Positions 16,198-24,298 of a stretch of 34,270 bases of DNA are shown here, piece after piece. Origin of the DNA: Actinotalea lenta (GTDB lineage: Bacteria; Actinomycetota; Actinomycetes; Actinomycetales; Cellulomonadaceae); contig NZ_JAUQYP010000001.1 in the NCBI RefSeq assembly GCF_030586465.1, forward strand, positions 2,429,005 through 2,463,274, written 5' to 3'. The notes under the pieces are model-generated. The model did not search any database, was not told the origin of the DNA, and saw nothing but the letters and a program-made list of their open reading frames with translations. Position 1 is the first letter of the stretch, and each line of letters starts with the position of its first letter. The translations under genes and the position numbers were made by a program.

Positions 16198-18000
16198 GTG
16201 CCCACTGTCGCTGACTTCATGCTCGAACGCCTCACCGAGTGGGGTGTGCACCGCGTGTACGGATACCCCGGAGATGGGATCAACGGTTTCCTCGGCGCGT
16301 ACGACCGCGCCGACGACGACCCGTTCTTCGTGCAGGCCCGCCACGAGGAGATGGCCGCGTTCATGGCGTGCGCGCACGCCAAGTTCACCGGCGAGCTGGG
16401 CGTGTGCACCGCCACGTCCGGACCGGGAGCCGCTCACCTGATCAACGGTCTGTACGACGCCAAGCTCGATCACCAGCCGGTCCTGGCCATCGTCGGGCAG
16501 CAGAAGCGCATGACCGTCGGCGCGCACTACCAGCAGGAGGTGGACCTGCAGACCCTGTTCCGCGACCCGGCGGGCTTCGTGAGTACCGTCATGGAGCCGG
16601 AGAACGCGCGGGTCGTCCTGGACCGGGCCATCAAGTCCGCGCTCACCGAGCGTCGACCGGCGGTCGTGATCGTCCCGGACGACGTGCAGGAGGCCGAGTA
16701 CTCCGACCCGCCCCGCAAGCACGGCGGCGTGTTCAGCTCGATCGGGTGGAACAAGCCGCACATCGTCCCCGACGAGTCGCTCATCAAGCAGGCCGCCGAC
16801 GTCCTCAACGCGGGCGAGCGGGTCGCGATCCTCATCGGCCAGGGTGCTGCCAAGGCCTCACGACAGGTGGAACGTGCCGCCGACCTGCTGGGCGCCGGAG
16901 TCGCCAAGGCGCTGCTCGGCAAGGACGCGCTGCCCGACACCCTCCCGTTCGTCACCGGCGGCATCGGTCTGCTCGGCACCGAGCCCAGTCACAAGATGGT
17001 GATGGGTTGCGACACCCTGTTCATGATCGGGACGAGCTTCCCGTACGCGGAGTGGCTGCCCCCCGAGGGCCAGGCGAAGTGCGTGGAGATCGACATCGAC
17101 GGGAAGATGATCGGTGTCCGATACCCGAACGACGTCTCCCTGGTCGGGGACGCAGCCGACACGCTCGATGCGCTGCTCCCCCTCCTCGAGCACAAGGAGG
17201 ACCGCTCCTGGCGCCGCAGCATCGAGGAGGAGGTCGCGACCTGGTGGCGGGTCCTGGACGACCGTGCCCACCAGTCCGCCGACCCGGTCAACCCGCAGCT
17301 CGTGTTCCACGAGTTCGACAGCCGCGCGCCCGGGAACATGATCACCACGTCCGACTCCGGCTCGGCCACCAACTGGTGGGCCAGGCACGTGCACGCCCGC
17401 GAGGGACAGCAGTTCTCGCTCTCCGGGACCTTGGCGACCATGCTCCCCGGAGTGCCGTACGCGATCGGTGCCAAGTTCGCCTACCCGGACCGCCCGGTCA
17501 TCGCCTTCGCCGGCGACGGCGCGTTCAGCATGCTCGGCATGAATGAGCTCCTCACCGTCAAGCGGTACCAGGAGCAGCTCACGGCGCAGAACCCGACGCT
17601 GGTCTTCGCCGTGCTGGTCAACGAGGACCTCAACCAGGTCTCGTTCGAGCAGCGCGCCCTGGGCGGTGACCCGATTAACGAGGCGACCCAGAAGGTGCCC
17701 TACGTACCGGCTGCGGAGTTCGCGAAGCTGCTGGGCTTCGAGGGCATCAAGGTCGAGCGGCCCGAGGATGTCGGACCCGCCTGGGACCGCGCCCTGGCGG
17801 CCGACGGACCTGTGGTGCTCGAGTTCGTGACCGACCCGACGGTCCCGCCGCTGCCCCCGCACGTGAAGCCGGAGCAGCTGAAGAAGACCACCAAGGCGGT
17901 GCTGTCGGGCGACCCGGAGGGCGTCCAGCTCGCCACCAAGGGCGTCAAGGGCAAGCTCGCCGAGGTCAAGGAGCACGTGCCCGGCCTGCGCGGCAGCTGA
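16198..18000 (+). CDS. Thiamine-diphosphate-dependent enzyme, pyruvate oxidase/acetolactate-synthase-like (PoxB-type)
   Basis: A 600-residue three-domain ThDP enzyme. The N-terminal PYR domain has GYPGDGINGF and the catalytic Glu in RHEEMAAF (about residue 50), then TATSGPGAAHLINGLYDAKLDHQPVLAI. The central domain follows, and the C-terminal PP domain has AFAGDGAFSMLGMNELLTV with the later Asn of the GDG-N cofactor motif (LVNEDLNQVSFEQ). PoxB-type enzymes convert pyruvate to acetate plus CO2 with flavin and quinone; the exact reaction here is not certain. GTG 16198 is chosen because of the strong AGAGGAGGA just upstream; an in-frame ATG at 16168 lacks this. A 16-bp-stem terminator follows. 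Confidence 0.82.
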   Translation: MPTVADFMLERLTEWGVHRVYGYPGDGINGFLGAYDRADDDPFFVQARHEEMAAFMACAHAKFTGELGVCTATSGPGAAHLINGLYDAKLDHQPVLAIVGQQKRMTVGAHYQQEVDLQTLFRDPAGFVSTVMEPENARVVLDRAIKSALTERRPAVVIVPDDVQEAEYSDPPRKHGGVFSSIGWNKPHIVPDESLIKQAADVLNAGERVAILIGQGAAKASRQVERAADLLGAGVAKALLGKDALPDTLPFVTGGIGLLGTEPSHKMVMGCDTLFMIGTSFPYAEWLPPEGQAKCVEIDIDGKMIGVRYPNDVSLVGDAADTLDALLPLLEHKEDRSWRRSIEEEVATWWRVLDDRAHQSADPVNPQLVFHEFDSRAPGNMITTSDSGSATNWWARHVHAREGQQFSLSGTLATMLPGVPYAIGAKFAYPDRPVIAFAGDGAFSMLGMNELLTVKRYQEQLTAQNPTLVFAVLVNEDLNQVSFEQRALGGDPINEATQKVPYVPAAEFAKLLGFEGIKVERPEDVGPAWDRALAADGPVVLEFVTDPTVPPLPPHVKPEQLKKTTKAVLSGDPEGVQLATKGVKGKLAEVKEHVPGLRGS

Positions 18001-18009
18001 CCGGGGCGC

Positions 18010-18045
18010 GGTGGGCGGTGGCGGGTCCCCCCGCCACCGCCCACC
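18010..18045. terminator. Strong bidirectional hairpin terminator
   Basis: Exact 16-bp arms at 18010-18025 and 18030-18045 (GGTGGGCGGTGGCGGG and its complement) with the loop TCCC. It sits 9 bp after the stop of the ThDP enzyme gene and 1 bp before the stop of the convergent ThrE-like gene, so it can serve both. Confidence 0.8.
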
Positions 18046-18046
18046 C

Positions 18047-19444
18047 TCAGCCGGGCCGTCCGGCCCGTCTGCGCCACGCGGCGCGACGTACCGGGGCCGC
18101 GACGAGCTCGCCGAGGGTGACCCCCGCCGCGAGCCCCAGGCCGATCATGGCTGCGCCGAGGAGCGCCTGAGCCCCTGCCCCGAGGCTGCTCGAGTCGTCC
18201 ACGACCAGGAAGAGCCCCCGGTAGATCGCCAGGCCCGGCAGCAACGGCACGATGCCGCACGCCGAGGCCACGAGCGAGGGAACCCTGAGCCGCGGCCCCC
18301 AGGACTCCGCGGCGAAGCCGACCAGGAGCGCGGCACCGGCACTCGCGACGGCGGGGCCCACGTGCAGGAAGCGCAGCACGGCGAAGGCGGCCCATGCGCC
18401 ACCCCCGGCGGCCGCCGCCACCAGCGCGGCGCGCGGCGGCGCGAACGAGGCCACGGCCCAGGCCCCGGCGACCACGGCCGCGCTCGCGATCTGCAGCACG
18501 AACGGTGCAGTACCACCCAGGTCGTGCACCACGTCCAGCGCCACCCCCAACCGCCGCGAGACGTCCAGCACGGCGCCGATGCCGACCACGACGCCCAGCG
18601 TCAGGAGCATGACCTCGAACACCCGCCCGCTCGCCGTCACGTGGAACCCGCTGAGCGCGTCCTCGGCGGCTCCGACCAGGGACAAGCCGGCGAGGAGAAC
18701 CACGATGCCGGACGCCACGACCAGCGAGGGCGGCAGCACGGACAGCTCGACGGGCAGACGTGGTACGAGGACCAGCAGCAGGACCGCGACCGCTGTCGCG
18801 ATCGCGGCGCCCACGGCCTGGAGGAAGAACGCCGGCAGACCCCACCGTGCCAGGCGGCGACCGACCCGGTCGATGACCGCCGTCGTGGCCCCGGCGACGA
18901 GTGCCACCCAGGGGCCACCGCCGAGGAGCAGCGCGACCGCGGCCGCCATCGCCGAGAGCACGAGGGTGACGAGCGCCGGGCGGTACGGGTGGGGTGCGCG
19001 CAGGATCACGTCCAGGTCGTCGTGCGCACGCTCGAGGATGGCAGCCGCCTCGGAGATCGGAACCCGCCGAGTCGTGACGTCCGCCGCGAGGTCGAGCACC
19101 TTGGCCAGCCGGTCGTAGTCGACCGTGCGCATGCGCGCGACGCGCATCACCGTGATCGGCACCCCGAGGGAGCCGGGGTCGTAGGACGCGGTGATGGACG
19201 TGAACGTGAGGTCGACCTGGGCGCCCTCGAGCCCGAACGCCGAGGTGACGCGCTGGATCATGGTCGTGACGTCGGCCGCGGCGGCGCCCAGGGAGAGCAT
19301 CGCCTCGCCCACCCGGAGGCCGAGCTCGAGGACGCCGTGCACCGTCGGCAGGTCGAGCTCGCCGGCGCGGACCCGCACCGCCACGGGGATGGTCGGCGGC
19401 CCGCCGACCGCTCGTTGCGCGAGTCGCCGCACGTCCCACCGCAT
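18047..19444 (-). CDS. thrE: ThrE-family threonine/serine exporter-like membrane protein
   Basis: A 465-residue protein. The soluble N-terminal half (about 1-160) shows LGLRVGEAMLSLGAAAADVTTMIQRVTSAFGLEGAQVDLTFTSITAS, typical of ThrE. It is followed by about ten membrane segments in two groups: residues about 165-290, with LAGLSLVGAAEDALSGFHVTASGR, and about 310-440, with LRVPSLVASACGIVPLLPGLAIYRGL. Corynebacterial ThrE exports threonine and serine using the proton gradient. The ATG at 19444 sits 6 bp after a TAGGCT -10 element, suggesting a leaderless transcript. The gene ends against the shared terminator. Confidence 0.88.
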   Translation of the reverse strand: MRWDVRRLAQRAVGGPPTIPVAVRVRAGELDLPTVHGVLELGLRVGEAMLSLGAAAADVTTMIQRVTSAFGLEGAQVDLTFTSITASYDPGSLGVPITVMRVARMRTVDYDRLAKVLDLAADVTTRRVPISEAAAILERAHDDLDVILRAPHPYRPALVTLVLSAMAAAVALLLGGGPWVALVAGATTAVIDRVGRRLARWGLPAFFLQAVGAAIATAVAVLLLVLVPRLPVELSVLPPSLVVASGIVVLLAGLSLVGAAEDALSGFHVTASGRVFEVMLLTLGVVVGIGAVLDVSRRLGVALDVVHDLGGTAPFVLQIASAAVVAGAWAVASFAPPRAALVAAAAGGGAWAAFAVLRFLHVGPAVASAGAALLVGFAAESWGPRLRVPSLVASACGIVPLLPGLAIYRGLFLVVDDSSSLGAGAQALLGAAMIGLGLAAGVTLGELVAAPVRRAAWRRRAGRPG

Positions 19445-19450
19445 GGTCCG

Positions 19451-19456
19451 AGCCTA
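19451..19456 (-). promoter_or_regulatory. Candidate leaderless -10 element (TAGGCT) of the thrE-like gene
   Basis: TAGGCT fits the actinobacterial TANNNT -10 and ends 6 bp before the ATG, the spacing seen where transcription starts at the start codon. No Shine-Dalgarno sequence lies upstream, and I see no good -35. Confidence 0.45.
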
Positions 19457-19476
19457 CGTGCCTCGTCGAGCCGGGT

Positions 19477-20556
19477 TCACCGAGCGATGGTGACCGGGAT
19501 GCGGCGCGGACCGAAGTCCCCCGCCCTCCGGCCGAACCGGCCGGGCAGGGCCGTCCCACACGTCGGGCAGCGACCGTCCGGCGTGAGCCGGTACCGCGTG
19601 ATCCGGTACCGGTCCCGCGCGATGAGGGGCGTCCCGCAGCCGGTGCAGGCCGTGACCTCGCCGGACGGGTTGACGACGTTGCCGGTGTAGACGAAGTGCA
19701 GACCCTCCTCCAGGGCGATCTGCCGCGCCCGCACCAGCGTCGCGGCGGGAGTGGGGGGCACGTCCAGCATGCGCCAGTCCGGATGGAACGCCGTGACGTG
19801 GTGCGGGACGTCGGGCCCGAGCTCCTCGCGCACCCAGGCGAACATCGCGTGCAGCTCGGCGTCCGAGTCGTTGTGCCCGCCGATGAGCAGAGTCGTGATC
19901 TCGAGCCACGCGTCGGTCTCGAGATGGACGTACCTCAACGTGTCCAGCACGGGTCCCAGCCGGCCGCCGGTGATCCGCCGGTAGAAGTCGTCCGTGAAAC
20001 CCTTGAGATCGACGTTCGCGGCATCCACCGCACCGAACAGGTCGCTCCGCCCCTCCGGGTTGACGTACCCGGCGGTGACCGCGACGGACGCGAGCCCCCG
20101 CGCGCGGCACGCGTGCGCGACATCCACGGCGTACTCGGTGAAGATCACCGGATCGTTGTACGTGAAGGCCACACTGCGGGCCCCGGTGGCGCTGGCGACC
20201 TCGGCGATCTGCTCCGGGGTCGCCTGGTCCACCAGCCTGTCGGTCTCCTTCGCCTTGGAGATGTCCCAGTTCTGACAGAACCGGCAACCGAGGTTGCAGC
20301 CGGCCGTCCCGAAGGACAGCACGCTGGTGCCCGGGTAGAAGTGCGCCAGCGGCTTCTTCTCGATCGGGTCGAGGCAGAACCCCGAGGACCGCCCGTAGGT
20401 GGTCAGCACCATCTGATCGCCTAGTCGCCTGCGCACGAAGCAGAACCCGCGCTGCCCCTCGCGCAGCCGGCACTCACGCGGGCACAGGTCGCACTGGACG
20501 CGCCCGTCGGCGAGCGCGTGCCAGTACCGGGCGGGGTGCTCGGACTCGACTGTCAT
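19477..20556 (-). CDS. amrS: AmmeMemoRadiSam system radical SAM enzyme (AmrS)
   Basis: A 359-residue radical SAM protein. The [4Fe-4S]-SAM motif is CNLGCRFC (C87, C91, C94) after TSVLSFGTAG. A separate N-terminal cysteine cluster (C22, C25, C29, C39: CDLCPRECRLREGQRGFC) and a C-terminal zinc-ribbon-like pair of CxxC motifs (ACTGCG and RCPTCG) are both typical of AmrS. The radical SAM core resembles pyruvate-formate-lyase activases, but the substrate of this family is unknown. ATG 20556 overlaps the AMMECR1 stop by ATGA, showing tight coupling to the other two members. Confidence 0.92.
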   Translation of the reverse strand: MTVESEHPARYWHALADGRVQCDLCPRECRLREGQRGFCFVRRRLGDQMVLTTYGRSSGFCLDPIEKKPLAHFYPGTSVLSFGTAGCNLGCRFCQNWDISKAKETDRLVDQATPEQIAEVASATGARSVAFTYNDPVIFTEYAVDVAHACRARGLASVAVTAGYVNPEGRSDLFGAVDAANVDLKGFTDDFYRRITGGRLGPVLDTLRYVHLETDAWLEITTLLIGGHNDSDAELHAMFAWVREELGPDVPHHVTAFHPDWRMLDVPPTPAATLVRARQIALEEGLHFVYTGNVVNPSGEVTACTGCGTPLIARDRYRITRYRLTPDGRCPTCGTALPGRFGRRAGDFGPRRIPVTIAR

Positions 20557-21179
20557 GTCTCCCCCTCCCTCACCTCGACGACGCCGTACGTGGCGAGCTC
20601 GACCTGCTCGCTCCAGAATCCGGGCGGCAGTCCGGCCTTGGCGAGCAGGACGTCGAGGAACTCCTCGGCTCCGGCCACACGCGACCAGACCTGGGGCAGC
20701 AAGGTCCCGCGTCGCCCGCCGTACCGCAGCACCGCACCCATCCCGGGGTGCAGGCGATCCAGCGCGTCGGCGCGGCCGGTGACCGGCAGGGGCACGACGG
20801 GGCCCAGGACGGAGACCTCGATCTCGAGGTCGTCCAGCTCCTCGGGTGCGACCGGGGGGAACCGGGGATCCCGCGTGGCCGCGGCACGAGCGTTCTGCGC
20901 GACGTCCTCGACGAGGGCGCGGCGCGGCTCGAGCGAACCGATGCAGCCTCGCAGCCGCCCTGCCTGCGTGAGGGTCACGAACGAGGCCCAGGTCTGCGAG
21001 CAGACCGGGGGCAGTGTGGTCGGGTCAGGTTCGGGTCCCGGCCGGAGCCCCGCCGCCGCTGCCACCGCGCGGCGCGCCGTGCCCAGCAGCACACGCAGGT
21101 CCTGCGGGGACGGCAGGGGACGCGGCTCGCGAGGGTCGTCCTCAGGCGTCCCTGGCGGCGTCGAACGCCACAGCGGCAT
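20553..21179 (-). CDS. amrA: AMMECR1-domain protein of the AmmeMemoRadiSam system (AmrA)
   Basis: A 208-residue protein carrying the AMMECR1 fold: SQTWASFVTLTQAGRLRGCIGSLEPRRALVEDVAQNARAAATRDPRFPPVAPEEL with the invariant LRGCIG at about 76-81, and DLEIEVSVLGP after it. The biochemical role of AMMECR1 is unknown. I take ATG 21179 as the start; GGTGG lies 7 nt upstream and the gene then overlaps the MEMO gene by 38 bp. Frames further upstream lie wholly within MEMO. It overlaps amrS at its 3' end. A roughly 30-residue Pro-rich leader (STPPGTPEDDPREPRPLPS) precedes the domain, so a later start is possible. Confidence 0.88.
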   Translation of the reverse strand: MPLWRSTPPGTPEDDPREPRPLPSPQDLRVLLGTARRAVAAAAGLRPGPEPDPTTLPPVCSQTWASFVTLTQAGRLRGCIGSLEPRRALVEDVAQNARAAATRDPRFPPVAPEELDDLEIEVSVLGPVVPLPVTGRADALDRLHPGMGAVLRYGGRRGTLLPQVWSRVAGAEEFLDVLLAKAGLPPGFWSEQVELATYGVVEVREGET

Positions 21180-21951
21180 AGCCCACCACCCTCCGACGGT
21201 CACCCGCGGTGTCTCCGGAGCTGCACGCTCCCAGGAGCCGCGCACGCAGGCCGTGCCGCGCCGCGGCAAGCAGCAGCCCGTTCAGCGGCGCGGCTCCGCA
21301 GGCACGGGCGGGGTCGACCCGCCAGTCCAGGGCGAGGATCTGGTCCAGCGTCACCGCGTCCACCGCCGCGGCACGCTCGTAGTCCAGGTAGTGCGACAGG
21401 TCCGAGCTGACCACCACGAGCGTCTCCGCGCCGCCCCAGACCAGGTCGAGCACCTCCGCGACCTCCTGCGGCGAGGCGCGGCCGACGGCCAGAGGGAGCA
21501 CCTCCACGTCACCGAGCACCGTCTGCAGGAACGGCAGGTGCACCTCCAGGGAGTGCTCGGCCGCATGGGTGCCGGCGTTCACCCGCAGCTGGGGCACCTG
21601 CGCCAGGAGCTCAGGGTCGAGGGCGCGCACCCGCACCTGCCCGAGCGGGGTGGCGAACGCTGCGGCCGCGGGCAGCGCCAGTCCGTCGACCGCCACCCGA
21701 TGCGTCGGCCCGAGCAGGACCACACGGTTCACCACGCCGTGGGCCGCCGCGATCTCGGCGTACCCGAGCGCTGCCGTGGAGCCCGAGTACTGGTAGCCGG
21801 CGTGCGGGAGGACATAGGCCTTGGCGGTCGACCGAGAAGCGTCCCGCACCCGTTCCGCCGCCGCGAGCATCGCACCCAGCTCCCGTCGGAGCGCGCTCGG
21901 CTCGGCCGGGTAGAAGAGCCCGGCCACCGCCGCCGGCCGAACCTGTGTCAC
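21142..21951 (-). CDS. amrB: MEMO-family protein of the AmmeMemoRadiSam system (AmrB)
   Basis: A 269-residue MEMO protein, structurally related to class III extradiol dioxygenases. Family segments in order are RPAAVAGLFYPAEPSALRREL, LPHAGYQYSG (H50), LLGPTHRV, AEHSLEVHLPFLQ and VVSSDLSHYLDYERA. The histidines of these segments form the metal site of the family. It is first in the three-gene unit and overlaps the next gene. GTG 21951 has GGAG very close (2 nt), so the start is somewhat uncertain. The function of the bacterial protein is unknown; human MEMO1 has been described as iron-binding. Confidence 0.9.
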   Translation of the reverse strand: MTQVRPAAVAGLFYPAEPSALRRELGAMLAAAERVRDASRSTAKAYVLPHAGYQYSGSTAALGYAEIAAAHGVVNRVVLLGPTHRVAVDGLALPAAAAFATPLGQVRVRALDPELLAQVPQLRVNAGTHAAEHSLEVHLPFLQTVLGDVEVLPLAVGRASPQEVAEVLDLVWGGAETLVVVSSDLSHYLDYERAAAVDAVTLDQILALDWRVDPARACGAAPLNGLLLAAARHGLRARLLGACSSGDTAGDRRRVVGYAAVAFDAARDA

Positions 21952-22026
21952 CTCTCCAGTCTGCGCCTGCAGACGCCGGGACGACAGGGCCGCGGTGACC
22001 GGACCGCGCCGTCCCGACGGCTGGGC

Positions 22027-22545
22027 TCAGTCGGTGATCAGCGTCGTGGTGACCGGCGTCGGGTTCGCGAACAGGTCGAGGACCGGGCAGTGGGCGTCGA
22101 CGGCCGCCTGGAGCTCGGCGTAGCGCTCGGCCGTCTCGGGACCGACCAGGCGAACCCGCACCCGCAGGGCGCCGAAGCCCGGCCGCGTGGACTCGTCGAG
22201 GCCGAAGAAGCCCCGGACGTCGAGGTCTGCTTCGGCCTCGAGCCGGACGTCGTCGAGCCTGATACCCAGCCGTGCGGCCCAGAACCGGTAGGTGACGGTC
22301 TGGCACGCCAGGAAGGCGCCGAGGGCCGCCTCCACGGGGTTCGCCGCGGCGTCCTGGCCCCCGAGGGCGGCGGGCTCGTCGACCCGCCAGGTGTGCGCCC
22401 GGGCGCTGAGATCCGTCGCGACGCCGGCGGTGCTTCGGCCGGTCACGAGGACTGTGAGGCGGGCTGCGGCGACGTCGCGGTCGATCGCCTGACCGGTCGA
22501 CTCGACGATGCGGGTCAGCTCGTGCTCCGGGGTGGTCGTGCTCAT
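22027..22545 (-). CDS. OsmC-family peroxidase/peroxiredoxin-like protein
   Basis: A 172-residue OsmC-like protein. It has the family layout NPVEAALGAFLACQTVTYRFWAARLGI, with the first redox Cys at 81, and DAHCPVLDLFANPTPV, with the second at 153. OsmC/Ohr proteins reduce organic hydroperoxides or, in some subfamilies, process sulfur compounds, with these two cysteines. CAAGGAG lies upstream of ATG 22545. A short ORF with an RCC motif lies about 70 bp upstream on the same strand and may be a leader. It follows MntH on the same strand with about 240 bp between; it is separated from the MEMO unit by 75 bp. Confidence 0.88.
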   Translation of the reverse strand: MSTTTPEHELTRIVESTGQAIDRDVAAARLTVLVTGRSTAGVATDLSARAHTWRVDEPAALGGQDAAANPVEAALGAFLACQTVTYRFWAARLGIRLDDVRLEAEADLDVRGFFGLDESTRPGFGALRVRVRLVGPETAERYAELQAAVDAHCPVLDLFANPTPVTTTLITD

Positions 22546-22614
22546 GGGGTGCTCCTTGCTCGGGTCGTCGGTGGCGGGGCGGGCACGCGCCCGTCGACCG
22601 GCCGACCGCTCGGC

Positions 22615-22743
22615 TCAGGCGAGGCGCGCACCCCGCAGCATTCGCATACCCGTGCAGCAGCGGGGGCCCACCGCGGGCATGGCGGCACACGTCGCGGGAG
22701 CGACGACGGCGCGGGCCCGGGAGGTCATGGCGCCGAAGACCAT
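22615..22743 (-). CDS. Possible 42-residue leader ORF with RCC motif upstream of osmC-like gene
   Basis: ATG 22743 (or GTG 22746) opens a 42-codon frame with three cysteines, including CTGC-like tandem Cys codons (PRCCTGM), ending 69 bp before the OsmC gene. No clear ribosome site precedes it. A leader ORF sensing cysteine supply is conceivable because the window holds a much clearer example at 24189, but in GC-rich DNA a frame of this length is common. Treat as tentative. Confidence 0.22.
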   Translation of the reverse strand: MVFGAMTSRARAVVAPATCAAMPAVGPRCCTGMRMLRGARLA

Positions 22744-22784
22744 CACGTCTCGCGGCCGCGCGTCACCCCGTGTCCGGCATCCGG

Positions 22785-24032
22785 TCACGCTCGCCCCATC
22801 ACCGTCAGCGTCACGAGCGCCACATTGAGGGCGACGACGGCCCCGACCACGGCCCACGCCGCCCCGGCGAGGACCGGCCCGTTGGCGAAGCGCCCCATCA
22901 CGGCGCGGCTGCCGGTGAGGCGGACCAAGGGGACCAGCGCGAACGGGATGCCGATCGACAGGAAGACCTGGCTCAGCACGAGCGCCCACGTCGGGTCGAC
23001 GCCGAGGGCGAGCACGACGAGGGCCGGCACCAGGGTGACTGCACGCCGGGCGAGCAGCGGCACGCGGGCATGCAGCAGACCGGCCATGATCGTCGATCCG
23101 GCGTAGCACCCGACCGACGTCGAGGCGAGGCCTGAGGCCAGCAACCCGATCCCGAACAGCACACCGATCACCGGGCCGAGGCTGTCGGTGATCACCGCGT
23201 GGGCGCCCTCGATCGTGTCGGTGCCGGCCCGCCCCGCCAGGCCGGACGCGGCGAGGACGAGCATGGCGACGTTCACCGAGCCGGCCAGCAGCAGCGACAG
23301 CAGCACGTCCCACCGGGTGGCGCGCAGCACGACGCGCCGGTCGGCGCCGACCGGCCGGCCGTGGCGGTCCCGGGAGAGGCTCGAGTGCAGGTAGACCGCG
23401 TGCGGCATCACGGTGGCGCCGAGCATCGAGGCCGCGAGGAGCACCGTCTGCGTGCCCGCGAACCGCGGCACCAGCCCGCGGGCGACATCCGCCGACACCG
23501 GGCTCACGACGAGCCCGGCCACGAAGCCGAGGGTGATCACGGCCAGCAGGCCCACGACGACCGCCTCGAACGGGCGCTGCCCGCGGCGGCTCTGCACCTC
23601 CAGCACGGCCATCGAGACGAGCCCGACGACGAGTCCCCCGACCACGAGGGGCACCCCGAACAGCAGCTGGAGGGCGATCGCCCCGCCGATGACCTCGGCC
23701 AGGTCCGTCGCAGCTGCCACGGACTCGGCCTGCAACCAGAACGCGACACGTCCGGCACGCGGCAGGCGCCGTCCCAGGATCTCCGGAAGGCTCGCACCGG
23801 TCACCAGGCCGAGCTTCGCGGAGAGGTACTGCACGAGCACCGCCATGAGGTTGGCGCACACGAGCACCCACACGAGCAGGTACCCGTACCTGGCACCGGC
23901 GGTCAGGTTGGCGGCCACGTTCCCCGGGTCGACGTACGCGACGGCCGCGACGAAGGCAGGACCGAGCAGCGTCAGACCGCCACGACGGCGTCGCGCCGGC
24001 GCGGCCACCACGGACGCGGTCGGTGCTGGCAC
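22785..24032 (-). CDS. mntH: Nramp/MntH-type divalent metal (Mn2+/Fe2+) transporter
   Basis: A 415-residue Nramp protein with about eleven hydrophobic segments. Helix 1 contains the metal-binding DPGN (35-38, AYVDPGNVAANLTAGA), and helix 6 contains MPHAVYLHS (209-211). The QAESVAAATDLAEVIGGA segment matches helix 3. It takes up Mn2+ or Fe2+ with protons. I prefer GTG 24032 over ATG 24059: TAGGTT lies 7 bp before the GTG and neither start has a Shine-Dalgarno sequence, so the message is probably leaderless. The gene is divergent from the polycysteine-leader operon; the two promoters lie back to back between 24040 and 24150. Confidence 0.9.
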   Translation of the reverse strand: MPAPTASVVAAPARRRRGGLTLLGPAFVAAVAYVDPGNVAANLTAGARYGYLLVWVLVCANLMAVLVQYLSAKLGLVTGASLPEILGRRLPRAGRVAFWLQAESVAAATDLAEVIGGAIALQLLFGVPLVVGGLVVGLVSMAVLEVQSRRGQRPFEAVVVGLLAVITLGFVAGLVVSPVSADVARGLVPRFAGTQTVLLAASMLGATVMPHAVYLHSSLSRDRHGRPVGADRRVVLRATRWDVLLSLLLAGSVNVAMLVLAASGLAGRAGTDTIEGAHAVITDSLGPVIGVLFGIGLLASGLASTSVGCYAGSTIMAGLLHARVPLLARRAVTLVPALVVLALGVDPTWALVLSQVFLSIGIPFALVPLVRLTGSRAVMGRFANGPVLAGAAWAVVGAVVALNVALVTLTVMGRA

Positions 24033-24039
24033 GGCGTCC

Positions 24040-24045
24040 AACCTA
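24040..24045 (-). promoter_or_regulatory. Candidate leaderless -10 element (TAGGTT) of mntH
   Basis: TAGGTT matches TANNNT and ends 7 bp before GTG 24032. This argues that the RNA begins at or next to the GTG and that the upstream ATG at 24059 is not the start. Confidence 0.5.
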
Positions 24046-24120
24046 TGAGCCCCGCCCATCGGGCGCGCTGCGAGGACGGCGCTGCCGCAGCAGCCATGGC
24101 GCCCGAGGCGCGGACCGCGA

Positions 24121-24150
24121 TTGACACGGCGCGAGCCGGGTGTCTAGCGT
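24121..24150 (+). promoter_or_regulatory. Sigma-70-type promoter of the polycysteine-leader operon
   Basis: A consensus TTGACA at 24121-24126 is followed after 18 bp by TAGCGT at 24145-24150 (TANNNT). The predicted RNA start near 24157 gives a leader of about 32 nt before ATG 24189, with the strong GGGGAGGAGGGG ribosome site in it. Confidence 0.65.
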
Positions 24151-24188
24151 CCCGGCGACGGTCGACGTGCGTCCGGGGAGGAGGGGTC

Positions 24189-24242
24189 ATGACTGATCGA
24201 ATGCCGTGTGCTGCGCCCCTCTCCTGCTGTCGGTGCTGCTGA
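24189..24242 (+). CDS. Polycysteine leader peptide (17 aa), cysteine-sensing uORF
   Basis: The translated peptide is MTDRMPCAAPLSCCRCC followed by TGA, so five of 17 residues are cysteine and four of the last five are Cys. A strong GGAGGAGGGG precedes the ATG by a few bases, and a consensus promoter lies about 40-70 bp upstream, so it is the first ORF of the transcript. Polycysteine uORFs upstream of sulfur-metabolism genes are known in mycobacteria, where ribosome stalling at Cys codons during cysteine shortage relieves attenuation of the downstream gene. Here the downstream genes encode a thioredoxin-like protein and a DUF4395 protein. A hairpin starts at the stop codon. Confidence 0.78.
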   Translation: MTDRMPCAAPLSCCRCC

Positions 24243-24256
24243 GGGCGCAGCGCCCT
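24242..24256 (+). promoter_or_regulatory. Hairpin directly after the polycysteine uORF
   Basis: AGGGCG (24242-24247) pairs with CGCCCT (24251-24256) around the loop CAG. It begins at the last base of the uORF stop codon. The structural gene 43 bp further on has only a weak GGGA site, so stalling or termination at the uORF could alter its translation. Confidence 0.4.
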
Positions 24257-24298
24257 GCACCGCCCCGGCTCCACCACCTCCACCACCCTGGGACCGTC

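Noticed and set aside
21959-21974. Palindrome GTCTGC-N4-GCAGAC upstream of the MEMO gene
   Set aside because: Six-bp arms in GC-rich DNA are frequent and no promoter context was evident; not strong enough to list as a site.
20518-23106. 862-codon plus-strand open frame opposite the AmmeMemoRadiSam and OsmC genes
   Set aside because: It spans four well-supported minus-strand genes and their gaps; the translation is Arg/Gly/Ser-rich without family features.
24206-24298. Extended start of the thioredoxin-like gene at ATG 24206
   Set aside because: It would overlap the polycysteine uORF in another frame and add a non-homologous leader; ATG 24299 gives a clean membrane anchor.
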